Origin: Carex sylvatica | Taxonomy: Eukaryota > Streptophyta > Magnoliopsida > Poales > Cyperaceae | Direction of reading: 5' to 3' | DNA: 64,000 nt | NCBI GenBank assembly: GCA_964058845.1 | Contig: CAXKVR010000008.1 | Span: forward strand, 558,001-622,000 | Shown: piece after piece, positions 1 to 12,945 of the stretch | Layout of the letters: each line of letters opens with the position of its first letter | Position numbering within the stretch: position 1 is the first letter of the stretch | Translations under genes and position numbers: made by a program | Notes under the pieces: model-generated | Told to the model about the DNA's origin: nothing | Seen by the model: only the letters and a program-made list of their open reading frames with translations | Databases searched by the model: none

Positions 1-665
1 TGAACCACTGATCATGTTTTACTTCATGAGTAATGTGTTCCATTTCTTTTTCTGAAAATTTTCAAGTTCATTTTAAATGAGATCAAGAGGTCTTAATTTC
101 GTTGGAAAATGACGCACCAAAATGAACTTCTCAAATTTCATTTTTCATGATTCCAAAACTGTACATTATCAGTAAAAAGGATTCTTACAAAAATGTAAAT
201 GCATACATATAATAGATCTTGTGCAATGGTTCAAATTAATCGTTTGCATATGATTTGAATGTTTTTGAAGTAAGCTTATGAACATCTTTAGTGAGCTTAA
301 CTCACCTCACTATGTTACCAGCAGGTGTATTCCTTCTGATACAATGATCCAGCTGAAATACACTGAAAGCTGGTTTCAGAATCCTGGCTGCAAAACTAAA
401 GATCTTGTTTCTGCTTCAGGCAACCAAAACCAGATTTCTGTGAAGCACCGCATAAATCAGAAAAATAAGAGAAAAACACAAAAGGAATGGGGAGAATGAT
501 ATCAAACTTTGGATTATTACCATAGTGGTTTAAATTATATCTGTACCACACTAGTTGGTATCGACGTGCTAGTTCAGACTTGAGAGTACAGTGCATCAAG
601 ACCGTAATGAAACTTGGTACAGTCAAACATGCCTGAAATTGTAACAAATTTATTTCCCTGGGCAG
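1..665 (+). other. Intron sequence of the LAZ1-like gene (no exon seen)
   Basis: No exon of the LAZ1-like gene could be recognised here. The stretch is AT-rich, and the short open frame at 278-499 has no family resemblance. It ends in a pyrimidine-rich run and an AG at 664-665, immediately before a clear coding exon, so it is read as intron. The upstream exons encoding the N-terminal transmembrane helices must lie to the left of the window. Confidence 0.6.
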
Positions 666-1915
666 GGTGTTCTGGTGTTCCTGGCAGCTAAGTCTAAGCT
701 GATAAAAAGTTCTGATGAAGCAGCTGATCTACAGAACCTTGCATTGTGCATTGAGATGCTTGCTGCGGCAGTGGGCCTAGTGATTGCCTTCCCATACAAG
801 GAATATGCTGGTGCTAACATTGGCCATTCAGGTGGTGGCTTCAGAGGAAGCCTTGCTCATGCACTCAAATTCAATGATTTCTACCATGACACCGTCCACC
901 AGGTTATATTTATTCTTGTGAACGATAATTATATTTATTATTTGGAAATTAAGACAGATTTAAGTATAATGGTAGTACTTGACCAGTTTTGTGTGGGCAT
1001 CCAGATCAGAATCCAAAATCCCCAAACAAATAATGTAACAAAATTTTTGGTTCATACCAGCATGGTCCGCGTGGGTAATACCAGTTATGTACCAATAAAA
1101 CATCTAAGAGCCTCAGCACAAGTGCTGAAACAGCAACAGAAGAGAAAACCTTGTTCCTCAGTTATAATAAAGAAAAAGGCCCTGTTTCATTGTCCCTGAT
1201 TTATTTCATTTGCAAAACAATTTTTTCATAATTACAAGAAATGTTCTCCAACATGATCTCATCTGGTATTAATTGGTATATACCAATAAAATACTGGGAT
1301 GGGAATGTTTTTCTTTTTTTCTTTTCTAACTTAACAAAGAAGCAGTTGTTGTTTTCATTTTTAGCCTACCCCAACTTGTTTGGGACTAAAGGCTTGGTTG
1401 TTGTTGTTGTTTTGTTAAGAAAGCAGCAGTTGTCTCTGAGCCTTAATGTAGCCCAGATCTTGGCCATTAAAAAGACATCTATTTTTATGGTTATATGCAT
1501 TCTTTTCTGATCCCTTTTTCTACTATCACTACTCTTACCACAGTTTGCGCCAACATACCATGACTATGTACTGTATAACAATGGTGCTGACAATGGGGCA
1601 AATGATGGTACCAAATATCGTTCCCGCACATTTGTACCGACAGGGCCTGAGATGGACAATGCACGGAAGAACAAGCATGACCTACTTGATGAGATACAAC
1701 TCTCCAGTTTACCCAAATCAGGTACAGATCTGATCGGTTCATCAAGCGTTATCCCAAATCAGGTTGACCTTGAGGCAATCAAATCATCTTTGTTGAAAGA
1801 GAGTGCTGCAAATGCATCTCAGCCTTATGATCTGTCAGTTTTGGTGGATACTGATTTGTCAAATAATTACCCAGCTGAGGTGCCAGCTGTGGTGGTTGAT
1901 TCAAGTAAACAATGA
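666..1915 (+). CDS. LAZ1-like / TMEM184 family membrane protein, last two exons (5' partial)
   Basis: This is the 3' end of a gene for a DUF300/organic-solute-transporter-alpha type membrane protein of the LAZ1 (TMEM184) family. Two exons are visible: 666-902 (phase 0, starts GVLVFLAAKSK) and 1544-1915, separated by an intron with GT at 903 and AG at 1542-1543. Exon 1 carries part of the last membrane region, with CIEMLAAAVG followed by the FPYKEYAG motif, then a glycine/histidine-rich loop and a segment ending FYHDTVHQ. Exon 2 continues FAPTYHDYVLYN and YRSRTFVPTG, both typical of the cytosolic tail of plant LAZ1 homologues, and ends at TGA 1913-1915. Arabidopsis LAZ1 is linked to vacuole integrity, brassinosteroid signalling and cell death; that role is known for the family, not shown here. 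The N-terminal helices are outside the window. Both exons are intact with no frameshift. Confidence 0.88.
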
Positions 1916-3088
1916 TATTGGTTTATGATTTTTCATTTTTGTTTCTTAGGTGTATTTTTGAACGTCATTGAGAAGATATGTTGTATTTCAGCTGATGTGT
2001 TGCAAAAATGTGTCATTATTCTATTCTGTATTCTTGTACAGTAATTAGTCTAATCCTCAATTTTCTACTTAAATGGACTAACACGTGGAACACTGTCATA
2101 TAAGTTGCACTAGCACGGGGCATAAAATTTAGACATTTAGTAAGCTATCGAGTTGCTTAATTTGAGAGACTTTCAGAGGCATAATAAAGAAAATTTCATG
2201 TGAATAAAACAAACAAATTTCTGGATTAGAGGCAGCTGGGCAGTGCAAAGCACCAGGTAAGGATTACATTTGAAATTAGCTGCAGTTAAAAGGGAAAAGT
2301 GGTCGCTCTCAGATGATTGATGTCGGGCTGTTCGGCAACACCTCTTGATCCGCACTAGGATTAAGTCTTAAGGAGGCATAAGACACTAATGTTTGATGTT
2401 CGATTTTCTTAATTTATGAGTGATTACTAAGGAAGCTAAAGGAAAGTATAGATATGCCTTAAGACTCGGATAGAAGAGGATTAAGATTCAGGCATCCGAA
2501 AAGGATTAAGATTAAGGCAAAAGAAAGTTAAAAGGGACAATTTTAATCTGTACTAAGGAACTGGTCGGTTCGACATAATTAAACTCGGATAGAAGAGGAT
2601 TAAGATTCAGGCATCCGAAAAGGATTAAGATTAAGGCAAAAGAAAGTTAAAAGGGACAATTTTAATCTGTACTAAGGAACTGGTCGGTTCGACATAATTA
2701 AACAACTAAGAAATCGGTATTCGACATAATTAAACAGCTAAGAAAGTTAAAGGAGCCTCCTTTAGTATTAAGGAAACTTCAAAACTGACAGCATTTTATG
2801 CTAGTAAAAAAACGTTCAAGAGTTGACTATGCTCCATTTTTTCTAGGTGATTGCAGATTTTTCTTTGTTAATTTATATATTTTTTTTTCTTGGAAAAATT
2901 TGTAGACGATGCTTTAATGTTATTTTCGTTCCATTCCGTTGCTTCTATCTTTAGTGGAGAAACGAAATAACAAAAAACAGAAAGCTTCAACATCAATAGA
3001 AACAAACCTTCCAAAGTAATCGAACTGCACAGAAAAAAATAAGAGGTAAAAAAGGAAGTCCCTAAAATAAACTAGGTTAAATTACAAT
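1916..3088. other. 3' UTR of LAZ1-like gene and intergenic spacer
   Basis: The first couple of hundred bases after the LAZ1-like stop are presumably 3' UTR. The rest has no coding frame that could be supported. A tandem duplication at 2464-2701 is listed separately. The spacer separates the convergent LAZ1-like and PPR genes. Confidence 0.5.
2464..2701. repeat. Tandem duplication, 119-bp unit x 2
   Basis: The unit at 2464-2582 (starting actcggatagaagaggatta) is followed directly by an apparently identical copy at 2583-2701. Part of the unit end (ttcgacataattaaac) recurs once more around 2721-2736. The near-perfect identity indicates a recent local duplication. No coding function is visible. 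Confidence 0.85.
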
Positions 3089-4408
3089 TTAATTCGTACA
3101 AGCCATTTTAACTTCGTTTATCATCATCTCCGTCGGCTGCAGACCAGCCGCCTTCATTCTATACAAAACTTTAACAGCCTCATCAAATAACCCATGGCGT
3201 GTACAACTTACCAGCATTGCATTCCAACATACTTCGTCGGGTCTTTCAATCGCCTCAAATGATCTCACTGCCTCAATTAAGAGCCCTTGATTTGAATACA
3301 TGTGAACCAAGCTTGCTACCACAAACGGTTCGGAGCCCAAACCATGTTTGATTGCATCGGCATGGATTTGTTTCCCTGGCAGGCCATTGGTTCCAACATT
3401 TGCAGATGCTGTCAGTGCACTAGAAAGAGAGTTACTTTCTCTTCTCTTTCCTGACATGACCATTTGTATAAATAGAAGGATGGCCTCTTTGAACTGGCCA
3501 TCTCGGTTACAACTGGTGATAGCACTAGACCAAGTAGACACTCCAATTGTTTCCAAGTAAGACCTCCTCATTTCATCAAACACTTGAAGTGCGGCGTTGG
3601 AGCAGTCAACCATGCAATAAAATTGAACCAAGGCACTTCCTAGATTGCCAGCAAGTGCCTCATGTAACCCTATTTGCTTGATCATCAGTGCATGAATTTG
3701 TAAACCAAACCCTATATTCCTTGATCGAGCACATGATCTGAGAGTACAAATTATTGCATGAAAGATATACTCTCCTTTGATCGGTTGGCTAAGCATTTTA
3801 GCAAACAGCTTCATTGCTTTATAGTGGCCATCAGGCAACTCAGAATATGTTGATATAAGAATAGCCCAAGAGAGAGTGTCCTTAACAGGCATTTCAACGA
3901 ACAATTTCCGTGCATTCCCAATGTTACCGCAAGCAGCATGCATGAGCATCAAACGATTTGTTAAGCGAGGAGGCAACGGGTCTGTGCGAGAATTAAGGAT
4001 ATGAGCATGCACGAGAGAAGCTTGTGTGGCATCCCTTGCATAGGTACACTCTTTAATTAGAGAGAGGTACAATTCTTCATCTAGTTGCAAATGTAGTGCA
4101 TCCATGAGCCGTAAAACATCGCTTGGTAAATTATTGTCACTACAACTAGAAGAAGAAACGGTCTCCTCGGTAGTATCATCTGAAATTTCTAATCTTGAAA
4201 GCTGCTCTGGGCGTCGAAGCGGCATCAAGGCCGATAATTTTTGTTTGGATATATCGTGAGGTGGTTTACTTTGAAGGGCAACACTCACAGCTCTTGGAAT
4301 TATACTTTGTGATTTGGTAGGGATGGAGAAAGTGCAGGTAAATAGGCGAAGCCGTCGACTTGTTAGTCGGAATTGGGTTTTGAGGGGTATTGCTGCTGAT
4401 TCTGCCAT
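3089..4408 (-). CDS. Pentatricopeptide repeat protein, probably chloroplast-targeted (At1g31790-like)
   Basis: This is a single-exon PPR gene of 439 aa, typical of the intronless plant PPR family. The first ~90 residues are Ser/Arg-rich and poor in acidic residues at the very N-terminus (MAESAAIPLKTQFRLTSRRL), like an organelle transit peptide. From ~residue 110 PLS-type repeats can be followed: LIKECTYARDATQASLVHAH, LMLMHAACGNIGNARKLFVE, DTLSWAILISTYSELPDGHY, LVQFYCMVDCSNAALQVFDE, TWSSAITSCNRDGQFKEAIL, LVHMYSNQGLLIEAVRSFEA and VCWNAMLVSCTRHGLFDEAV. The protein ends soon after the last repeat (QPTEMMINEVKMACTN), with no E or DYW domain, so it has no deaminase of its own. Overall order and length resemble the At1g31790 group. 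PPR proteins bind organelle RNA and act in editing, splicing or stability; the target here cannot be read from sequence. The gene is convergent with the LAZ1-like gene. Confidence 0.9.
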   Translation of the reverse strand: MAESAAIPLKTQFRLTSRRLRLFTCTFSIPTKSQSIIPRAVSVALQSKPPHDISKQKLSALMPLRRPEQLSRLEISDDTTEETVSSSSCSDNNLPSDVLRLMDALHLQLDEELYLSLIKECTYARDATQASLVHAHILNSRTDPLPPRLTNRLMLMHAACGNIGNARKLFVEMPVKDTLSWAILISTYSELPDGHYKAMKLFAKMLSQPIKGEYIFHAIICTLRSCARSRNIGFGLQIHALMIKQIGLHEALAGNLGSALVQFYCMVDCSNAALQVFDEMRRSYLETIGVSTWSSAITSCNRDGQFKEAILLFIQMVMSGKRRESNSLSSALTASANVGTNGLPGKQIHADAIKHGLGSEPFVVASLVHMYSNQGLLIEAVRSFEAIERPDEVCWNAMLVSCTRHGLFDEAVKVLYRMKAAGLQPTEMMINEVKMACTN

Positions 4409-5866
4409 TGCTGGTGCTCCGAGAAGAAAGAGATACCTGGGTTTTTTTAATTTTTTAATTGGAGGGGTAAGATTGGAAGGTAGGAAGGTAAAATTCTGTT
4501 CATAGGTTGGGGTTCAGTTCTGTCGTCTTCTGTGCACTGGATATTTTCGGTTTCAATTTGGGCTGTTCTTTTCTCCTTCGAAGGAAAAAAAGTCGGGCCT
4601 TATTAGTATCCAGTATCTGATTTTTTTTCCTCTTCCTTTTGCGTGAAAAACAATTTGTGAAGATACACTGATCCCAAATTGTATGAACTAAAATGTATTT
4701 ATAAAATCACATGCAAGTGCTATTTCCAAAGATGTGAAAATGTAATGCTCTATATGGTATAATAAGCTTGCAATAATCTTTCAAGATAAATGAACTCCTA
4801 CTCTCTTTTTTTTCCCCTTTTAGTGTGTATCTTAAAGGAAAAAACATAGTTTAAAAAGATTGTGAGAGATTATTTTTGAAAAAATCGACTCCTGCCTCTA
4901 TATAATTTTTTGTTGTTGTTGCTTAAAGGACCAAGTTTTTATATTTGCAACTCTTCATGCGTCGTACTTTTGAGACCTTGCCACAAAAACTTTAATATTT
5001 TGGAATACATTGAATTTATTGATTAGAAGCTGTTAGATGTTGCAATTTTGAAATTAGTATCTCCCAACTTCCGTGTCCAAATTGGCGCAAGATGAAGCAA
5101 GGACAAATTTAAATGATCGTTTTATTTATTTTGTTATCATAGCTTTAATTTATTTTGTTCACGTAACAAAAAAATAAAGAAGATAAGCGGGTTTCTAAAT
5201 CAGAAACTCAAAAAACCATTTGCAATTATGGTTCAGAATCGGACTCAGAAAAGGAGTTGGAATCCGCTTGAAAGTTGGATTTGAAGCAGACCCACATCCA
5301 ATTATGAGGCTTAGGGCTTAGCATTTTGGGCATCTTAAGGTAGTTTTGGATCGGCTAATGCAAAAGCATGGAAGGCCTAGTATTAAGTAAACATGGGCTT
5401 TGCAACTTAAATTCAGCTGGAAGGCTTAATTAGTATCTTCTATTTTCTAATGTTTACTCACATAATCACATTAGTAACTGCATGCATGTTGTCTTAGTTT
5501 TCTGAATGTTTATTCTCATCATAGAAAATTGTTTATATTGCATATACTCTTTTATCCATTGCAATCTAAACTAGGTGGCTCTCTATCGTTTTGCTTTCCA
5601 GTTCATTTTCCCATTTTAGGTCGTGATAGAAAGGGCCAAATGATGGATATTTTCAAATTGACATGCACATTTCCAGAGAATTTATAGATCAAAGTAGCCT
5701 AAATCAACAATCTCATTCGCATAGATCCTCAGCAATTCTAGTTATTAATTACAAACACACATTCCCACAGAACATAAACACTTCTTATACTCACAAAAAA
5801 CCTAACACAGATTTTCTTGAACAAAGATGGCTAACTAGTTCTAATTAGTCATTAACAGCATGCAAT
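4409..5866. other. Intergenic region between PPR and SPX genes
   Basis: This holds the PPR gene promoter side and the region downstream of the SPX gene. It is AT-rich with poly-T runs. No coding frame, repeat family or RNA gene could be supported. Confidence 0.5.
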
Positions 5867-7983
5867 CTATGCATCAGAATGTACACTATCCCTATCATCA
5901 TCAATTCCCTTCAAACCAGAAACCGAGCTTGCATCTGAATCTGAAGTGACAGCACCTGAAGCTTCGTCATCGGTCCCAAATATCCTCCCCAGAGACATTG
6001 GATTGTAAGTTGAACTTGCTTTTCTGAGCCCTTGTATGGTTTTAATGGCTGCTATGGTGCTCTTAAGCACCTCATTGGCCTCTGGAATCTGAGATGCAGC
6101 CTCAGCAGCAGAAGGGGTAGGTTTGTCTTTTTCTATTTGGGTGTTTTTGAGTGTGGCAGGGTTCAGGTTTGGTTCGATAACTTCAGGTTGCACAGGGAAG
6201 AGAAGTTCGAGATTTTCTTCACATTCACGAACTAGACGTGTGAGAGGTTCAGTGGTGAAGAACGGCTGATGCAGAGCACGGCGGGTGAAAGGGAGGCTTA
6301 AAAGACGACCTGTTCTTTTGTCATACTTCTTTAGAATTTTGATCAGAGCTGCAATGAAGATTTGGGAGATGTTAAACATAGATCTATACTAGATATTCAA
6401 TAAAGATCTATACGAGATGTTAAATAAAGATTTACATTCTTTCTTAAAATTTAAGTATTTATCCATACGAGATATTCAATAGTTATAGTGTTTCTTTCAG
6501 AGGCCAGAGCATACACTGGACAGCATTTATTTACTTGTACATTTTTAACCTCTCTTGAAGATGTGCTTTTTACATAAACGATATAGATTTAACTTATTCC
6601 TTCTGCGTTTTTTTATCCTGATTCTATGGAATTCTATAACAGAATATATGACACTACATCAAACAATTAGCTATCTTCAATTTTGAAGTTTTTTCAATGG
6701 CGAAATCAAAATTTATCCTGATTGGGTATTAGAGCAAAGAATGACATGTTTATTTTTTCAATTAGTATTTGCATGATGAGATAGAGATTACTTTAGAACT
6801 TTCAGCTCATTTGGATCATATGTAAAACGAAAAATTAACAACCTGTTTATCTATATTTTATAATTGCATGCTTATTTCTAAATTTAAAAGTTTATCCTGA
6901 CCTAAGTAGTTACATTATGTCAAATCCATTTTAAGTTATACTTGGTCTAGGTCCTAGTATGTGGCCCTTTTCTTTTTTCTTTGTTTGACAACAAGCTATG
7001 TAATGTTAGCCTTCTGGTACCAAGCTTATTAATCCGCAAGAAAAACAAAAGATACCAGCAAAATTGATAGAGCTATAGTTCTTCAAAAGCACCATCTCTC
7101 CATGAATAGTCACAAATGCCCGGCGTATCTCATACATCTCTTCGTTGTACTCCCGTTCAGATATCTCAGGATCTCTATTTCTTCTCGCCAGCACTCTCTC
7201 AATTCCATCCTTGAGTTCCTATATTTGCCAAAACCATAAACCAAACACCAGTACAAAGTAAACAAAGTTAGGAATCAAGTGATTGCGGGTTTGTGTGCCA
7301 TACTTTTCTCTATCTATCTACTTGATGTTGCCTTGTGTGCATAATTGAAGGACATGTCTCTAATGTGTTGTAACTTTGACCGGCATTGCCTCTTGGTTTT
7401 GTCTCGTCTAAATCAGCACTACAGCACAACCTGGATATACTGTATGCTACTAGCGAGAGAGAAAAAAAATGATACCACACTACCAAGTATCTCCACAGAA
7501 TTCCTTAAATTACTGCAGGGAACACGAATCAAATTTTTGTTCAATTTTACAGGAATAAGGAGGGTGCACGCACAACAAAATAGCAAAAGAAAACTTTATA
7601 AAAAAAACACCTATTTTCCAATCTCCGGTAGCAAACAAACTACCCCTAAGGAGAATCAAATATTAAAGTTTACTTACAAAAATAGAAAAACTATCAACAA
7701 CGAAATCACATTAGGGAGAACGGAGAAATCAAACCTGGAGCCTGATAACAAAATCCTCCTCCTTGTCAACATAGAAATCGTTCAATTTCTCGAGTTCCTC
7801 CTCCAAAATCTCGACGAACCACTCGTCTGATCCGATTGGCGGCTGCTGATCGCCAGCCGATCCGGCCGACTCGGGAGGCAAATTTTTGATCAATTTCTTG
7901 AGAGGTTTGTAGCAGAAGAACTTGTCTCTCCATTCCGGTAAAGATTGCTCGAGATGGTTTCTGAAATCTTTTCCAAACTTCAT
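5867..7983 (-). CDS. SPX4-like: SPX domain protein, SPX4-like (three exons, 297 aa)
   Basis: This stand-alone SPX protein is a phosphate/inositol-pyrophosphate sensor that in the SPX family binds PHR transcription factors. Exons on the minus strand are 7983-7735 (83 codons, phase 0), 7218-7056 (163 nt, phase 1) and 6348-5867; all junctions are GT-AG and the joined frame is open for 297 codons. The start [20 protein letters not shown] is the canonical SPX start. Y25, K29 and K30 ([10 protein letters not shown]) and the later helix [11 protein letters not shown] (about residues 141-151) supply the conserved basic surface that binds inositol polyphosphate. [24 protein letters not shown] and [15 protein letters not shown] are strong family signatures. 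The acidic/serine-rich tail ([10 protein letters not shown]...DRDSVHSDA) and [20 protein letters not shown] match SPX4 better than SPX1-3. No obvious P1BS element was found just upstream, which fits SPX4 not being strongly phosphate-starvation induced. Gene choice within the SPX family is an inference. Confidence 0.93.
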
Positions 7984-8640
7984 CTGTGTTTTCTTCTATT
8001 CTTTTTTTTTTTGCCCTTTATTAGTTTGTAATACCTTTATCGGATTTCTTCTCTGTGGGTTTACGAGACCGAGAGAGAATTTCAGAGAAGCTGAGCCGCT
8101 GAGAGTTCTTATTTTTCTCAAAACCTTGTAAATTATGAATCGTCTGATTTTATCAGACGGATTAAAAAGCGGCCTTATCAGAATGATTCGGGATAAGATA
8201 TTTCCCTTCCTGGATTACGAACAGAAGTCACATCAGATCCATCCGTTTAGATCAGGAATTCAGAACGAGTGCGATACCTGACAATGTAGAATGTGATCTG
8301 AATCGTCCGTTTCAATGTGACACATCTCAAATTAAACAAATTTTAACACCGATGCTTGGACTTTAATTTTTTTTAACGGATGAACTATTATCCTTTGATT
8401 TTGAAAGGGTAAAAATGATATATGTCTTCTTCATTTAGCTTAAAAAAAATAGTAAAACATTATCACTCAATAAAGAGAAAACACCCCCTCTTATATTGCA
8501 CTCTCCTCTTTCTTTCTCTCAGTGCGACTTGTCCTTCAACCTTCTCTAACTACAAGAACTCTCTCATGTATCGAGCCCCTTTCTTGCGTAAGTTTTAGAC
8601 GCCATGAAATTGTGGGGCTTAATATCAATCGCTAGTCTCT
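7984..8640 (-). promoter_or_regulatory. 5' UTR and proximal promoter side of the SPX gene
   Basis: The bases directly upstream of the SPX ATG, read on the minus strand, contain pyrimidine/purine-rich leader sequence and a short palindromic stretch around 8141-8165 (cgtctgattttatcagacgg). No convincing TATA box or phosphate-response palindrome could be assigned. Confidence 0.3.
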
Positions 8641-10828
8641 TCATATTCTCTTCATTTATTCTTGTTGGACTATGTAATAATCTACTTGGTATGTTTAACT
8701 AGATTTGTCATACATATATTTATTGAATTTAATAATTTTTTGAGTTGAGATATTTACAAGCTAATAAGATTTAGAATTGCAACATGACTGTTGAGACTCT
8801 TCATTTGTCTTTGAGATAATTGACTGAATTATTCTTCCGATGAAGGCTAAGACTTCAAAAATCAAAATCCACTCTTTACAAATTTTTCAAGAAGTGATCA
8901 TATGCTGAAATCAGATAGTCGAGCGTTGAAATACGACAGCTTGAAGATTGCTGAAACTCCACAACGCTTGATAAGTGTTGTAACGGTTGATTTGATTGCT
9001 GAAACTTCACAGAAATATTTTATACACAACTAAAGGTCTTAAAATCATATTATGTTCTAAATTTTTTCATGAGCTTTAGGACTTTGAAAATTATTAAATT
9101 GAAATAAACAAAATCATATTCAACCAATTAAATTTTCCATATAAATTTTATAGTGGAGCACATTCTTAGATTGCAATGCAGCCCCTTTGAGGTTTTGTGT
9201 GTGCATCTTTTGCCCATGTGCACAACAACACGAGTCCATATCATCTAATATTATAGTCAGATATCAGATTAAGCAACAATTCATATTTTCTCTGATTGCT
9301 CCGTCCTTGATATCATTTGAGGCTGCAATGTGACATTCATGTATTAACTCTATTGCATTGATGTTGCATCAGTATAAACAATAAAATTTGAAACAGTGAT
9401 ATCCTATCAAATGTGTTTCGTTTTCATTTTCCAAAACGAACAATAAAAAGGAAATAAAATTGGCTCCAAACGAACCTTTAATTATTGTTTTGATAATTTA
9501 ATTATTTTGCTTTAAAAATATTTTCAAAATTATCAAAGAATTTAATTTTATTAGATACGAGTCATGATATATATTCTAACTCACTTTTGCATAATAATAG
9601 AACAATATTTAGAGTGAGTGACTTTGACTTTTTTTCTGAGAACCTTTCCGCAACACGATTTACTGTACAATCTGAACAACAAAAAGATCGGAAAAGAGAA
9701 AAATCATTTTAATGGTACATCGAACGGTTTAACTTTCGTCCCATTATGCAGTTGCTGAGATCGTACGGTGAAAAACATGTTCGGTCGTCCAGTCAGGAAT
9801 ATGTGGAGGACTGATTCAGGCAGATAACATGCGCGAGGCCTACCACAGGCCACAGCCACAGGAGAGGAACACATTTTCAGTGTTGATCGAGACTCGAGAT
9901 TCTGGTAAAATCTTTACCCTTGAATGTTAAAAAATGGAGATCATCTGCATTAAGATACTGGAGAGGACGCACCTTTATTCTTAGCACCAGTCACTTTTGC
10001 GTCAAAGAGGTACTAAATAGATTCCTTGTGAGTACCCGCCGGTCGCCGGATAAAGAAGCATCACGGTCACGGATCATCTTATAAAACAAAATTTCATCTG
10101 CATACTTAAATGCTATTCGTTTGATACTTGATTCAATAAAACGGAGAAAAGTTGTAAAATATTCCAATCTTGAATTTCAATTCTTGTTTCTAACAATGTG
10201 AGACTTGTATGAAACAGAGAAATTAAAAGCAAAAAGAATCATACAAATAGTCGTACTGACTAGAGGGAATATATGCTCTTTAATAAATCAACTGATGTTG
10301 CAACTTGCCAAGCTTGATAATTTATTAAGATAAGATAAGAGCACAAAAGAATAAAAGAGGGAAATTAAGCTCATGCGGGTCCTATAGCAATCATCAAATC
10401 CGGTTATCATTTATTCATGTGCACACTGTAGGTACATTAACAAAGGAGATTTGTATTTTTTCAAGGTTCATTTCACTTCTCCTCTGAGCTTTTAACATAT
10501 ATACATTTGTCCTTATCCTAATTCTTCTCTACTCAAGTGGCATCCTTCCAAAGGATTCTACCTGAATTTGGCTGTACTTCAATCACAGTTATCGTTTGTT
10601 TTTTGTTTTTTTTGCCCGCAGGCCGAATTTTGTTTTACCCGGGTGGCCAGACCGCACCAAATTAAGAAATTTACTACCTACTCTTAAATGATTTAGCCAA
10701 TAAAAAACTCATTAAAAAGTACGACAAAACCATTTACTCTACTGTCTACATCCAGAAAAGGGGCAAAAAAAAAAAAAAAAAATCCATCTTCTGCCTGGCC
10801 CGGACCCGCTAAGGTAACTCAAACATTA
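8641..10828. other. Intergenic AT-rich DNA, nothing assigned
   Basis: No coding frame with family resemblance, no repeat with clear ends and no RNA gene were recognised here. A poly-A run lies at about 10767-10783. Confidence 0.5.
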
Positions 10829-11018
10829 GGAAATAAATCTGCTACGATTCTAAGGGATTGTAGGGTCCTATGATTTCAAATCCAACCTTTCATTTTTTAA
10901 GTATTACGAATCTCCATAAAAATTATTTTTTATATACGAATCTCAAAACAAATAGAAGGTTGAATTTGGAATCGTAGGACCCTACAATCCCTTTTAGGAT
11001 CGTAGCAGATTTATTTCC
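10829..11018. mobile_element. Mutator-type MITE, 190 bp, foldback
   Basis: A foldback element whose two arms are almost the entire element: ggaaataaatctgctacgat at the left end pairs with atcgtagcagatttatttcc at the right. Flanking 9-bp sequences are caaacatta (10820-10828) and caaacattg (11019-11027), a target duplication with one mismatch. Long inverted arms plus a 9-bp duplication fit Mutator-like elements. There is no coding capacity. Confidence 0.82.
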
Positions 11019-11027
11019 CAAACATTG

Positions 11028-12945
11028 AGTTTGAATCTGAACTGTTTAATTAAAATCCGGATCAATCCGATCCATGTTAGAATTAACAGAGTATTTTTAA
11101 TATTCCTGCAAATTATAATTGTACGGTTTGAATTCAAACTCCAAAGTTTTTGAGTTACCGAATTCTCTGCATACGGAATTGAATGCAATGGAGGATGCCG
11201 AATTGGTTTCCATACACTAAAATATCCGGCCCATTGGGCCTTACTGGGTCTGTGTAAGCTATCTCCTTATGATAATACTGTGGTCTGTAACTGTAATCAA
11301 GCAATGCAGCTGATATGGTATGGATTCGAAAGCATTCCGTTTCGGTTCTATTCTCATGAATTCACGTCTCCCGAGTTTAGATCCGGACTGTCCAATCTTC
11401 TTTAGCACGAATACTAAAGGATCTAATTGGCCTATATTATGATCGGACGGTCCAATTTGCTTTCATTTTTATCCAGCTGTTATTTGTTTTTTTTAATTAA
11501 CAAGTTTTTCAAAATATCAGTTTATAAATTTATTGTCCTTCTTTTGGTTCTCGTCCTTGATACAAGATAAAGTTTACTATATGAATAAAAGAAAAAGAAG
11601 AACATTATTTAACGTATTACCCAACCATATTTTATATAATATTCTTCAATTAGCACGCAAACTTTTTTATATGCAATTATTTCTATTTTTAGTTAATTCA
11701 AAATTGTGCAGAAATTAAGTATTTTCTGTTGATTGTAAATTATATAATTGAACTAAATAATTAGACAAATATGAATTATTAAGATCGCCATGTAATTGAA
11801 CCGGAAATTTTAAATTAACCCGGCCATTTTAATAAGAAAACCGGACCCAGCGCGAGCATAAACTCATGATTCATCATTGATTCTTGTATAGTTAATGACA
11901 TTATTTATACAGAAAAATTCTTATTTGAACAACGTAATTAAAGCAAATTAATAGAAGCAAATAAGGAAGTGTACATATTCTGCCAATATAATCTTATTTC
12001 GATCTTCTTCCATCATATATAGATTCCATGGATTTGCATTTGTTGCAGATAATTTATTTAATAAGGAAAATTATTCATATTCTCCCATCCATTTAAAGTA
12101 CTTCCATATTTAATGTATATATTTGAATAATTTTTTAATGACTTATGTTACAACATAATTTTTTTTTGCAATAGCATTTTGTAATTTATGATAACATTAT
12201 ATATACTAGCATTGGTATGCAAGATGTTATGTCTTAGTGCATTATTATTATTATTATTTTTCTCTTTTGTAAGCGTAGTACATTAATTTGAAGTTTGTAC
12301 GTTTCTAGATGCAACGAAAAACCATACAATTAATAAATATATAAAAAACAAGTAGAGCTTTTGGTTGTTGTATATGTTTCTTTGGCTATATTGAAAATTT
12401 TGTTTGTGGCCTACGTACGGGCATGTTTGAACTCAAAACAAAGGAAAAAAGAAAATCTGTTTTGTTGATTTTTCATACATTAATTTCAAATCACTCAAAA
12501 AGGATTTCTTTGTTCACAATGAAAATACTGTTTTTTAATTTCGAGTTTTGACAATAAATATAGAAAATGATCTAAGACTAACTCCATTAATTTTTTCCGT
12601 GTAGATATATTTTGTTTGTGCCCCTAATAGCATATTGTCTAATTAAAGGGCATTATTTTCCTTGTGTGGATAGTGGATTATTATACATCTGGTGTTATGT
12701 TCTTATCATATTAGCGCACCTGTACTGACGAGTACCCATTTTGTATATATATTCTTGAAATCTGCACTTGGGGGAGTTCAAAAATTTAGTGAAAATCTGT
12801 TAAAATGGTCATGATCCCAATTGACAATACCTCCTGATTATTCCTTAGTTTAAAAAAAAAAAACAGATGTTACTAGCGGTATTGAAAATAAGAAACTTTT
12901 TTATATTTTTGAGACTAGATTAAAAACTATCACATTAGATTAGAA
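11028..12945. other. Intergenic AT-rich DNA, nothing assigned
   Basis: No supported gene, RNA or bounded repeat was found. Homopolymer runs and short (att)n tracts (about 12244-12259) are present. Confidence 0.5.

Noticed and set aside
278..499. 73-codon plus-strand frame near the left edge
   Set aside because: No similarity to LAZ1 proteins; it lies in what appears to be an intron.
7345..7830. 161-codon plus-strand frame
   Set aside because: It lies over the first intron and first exon of the SPX gene on the other strand and has no family resemblance.
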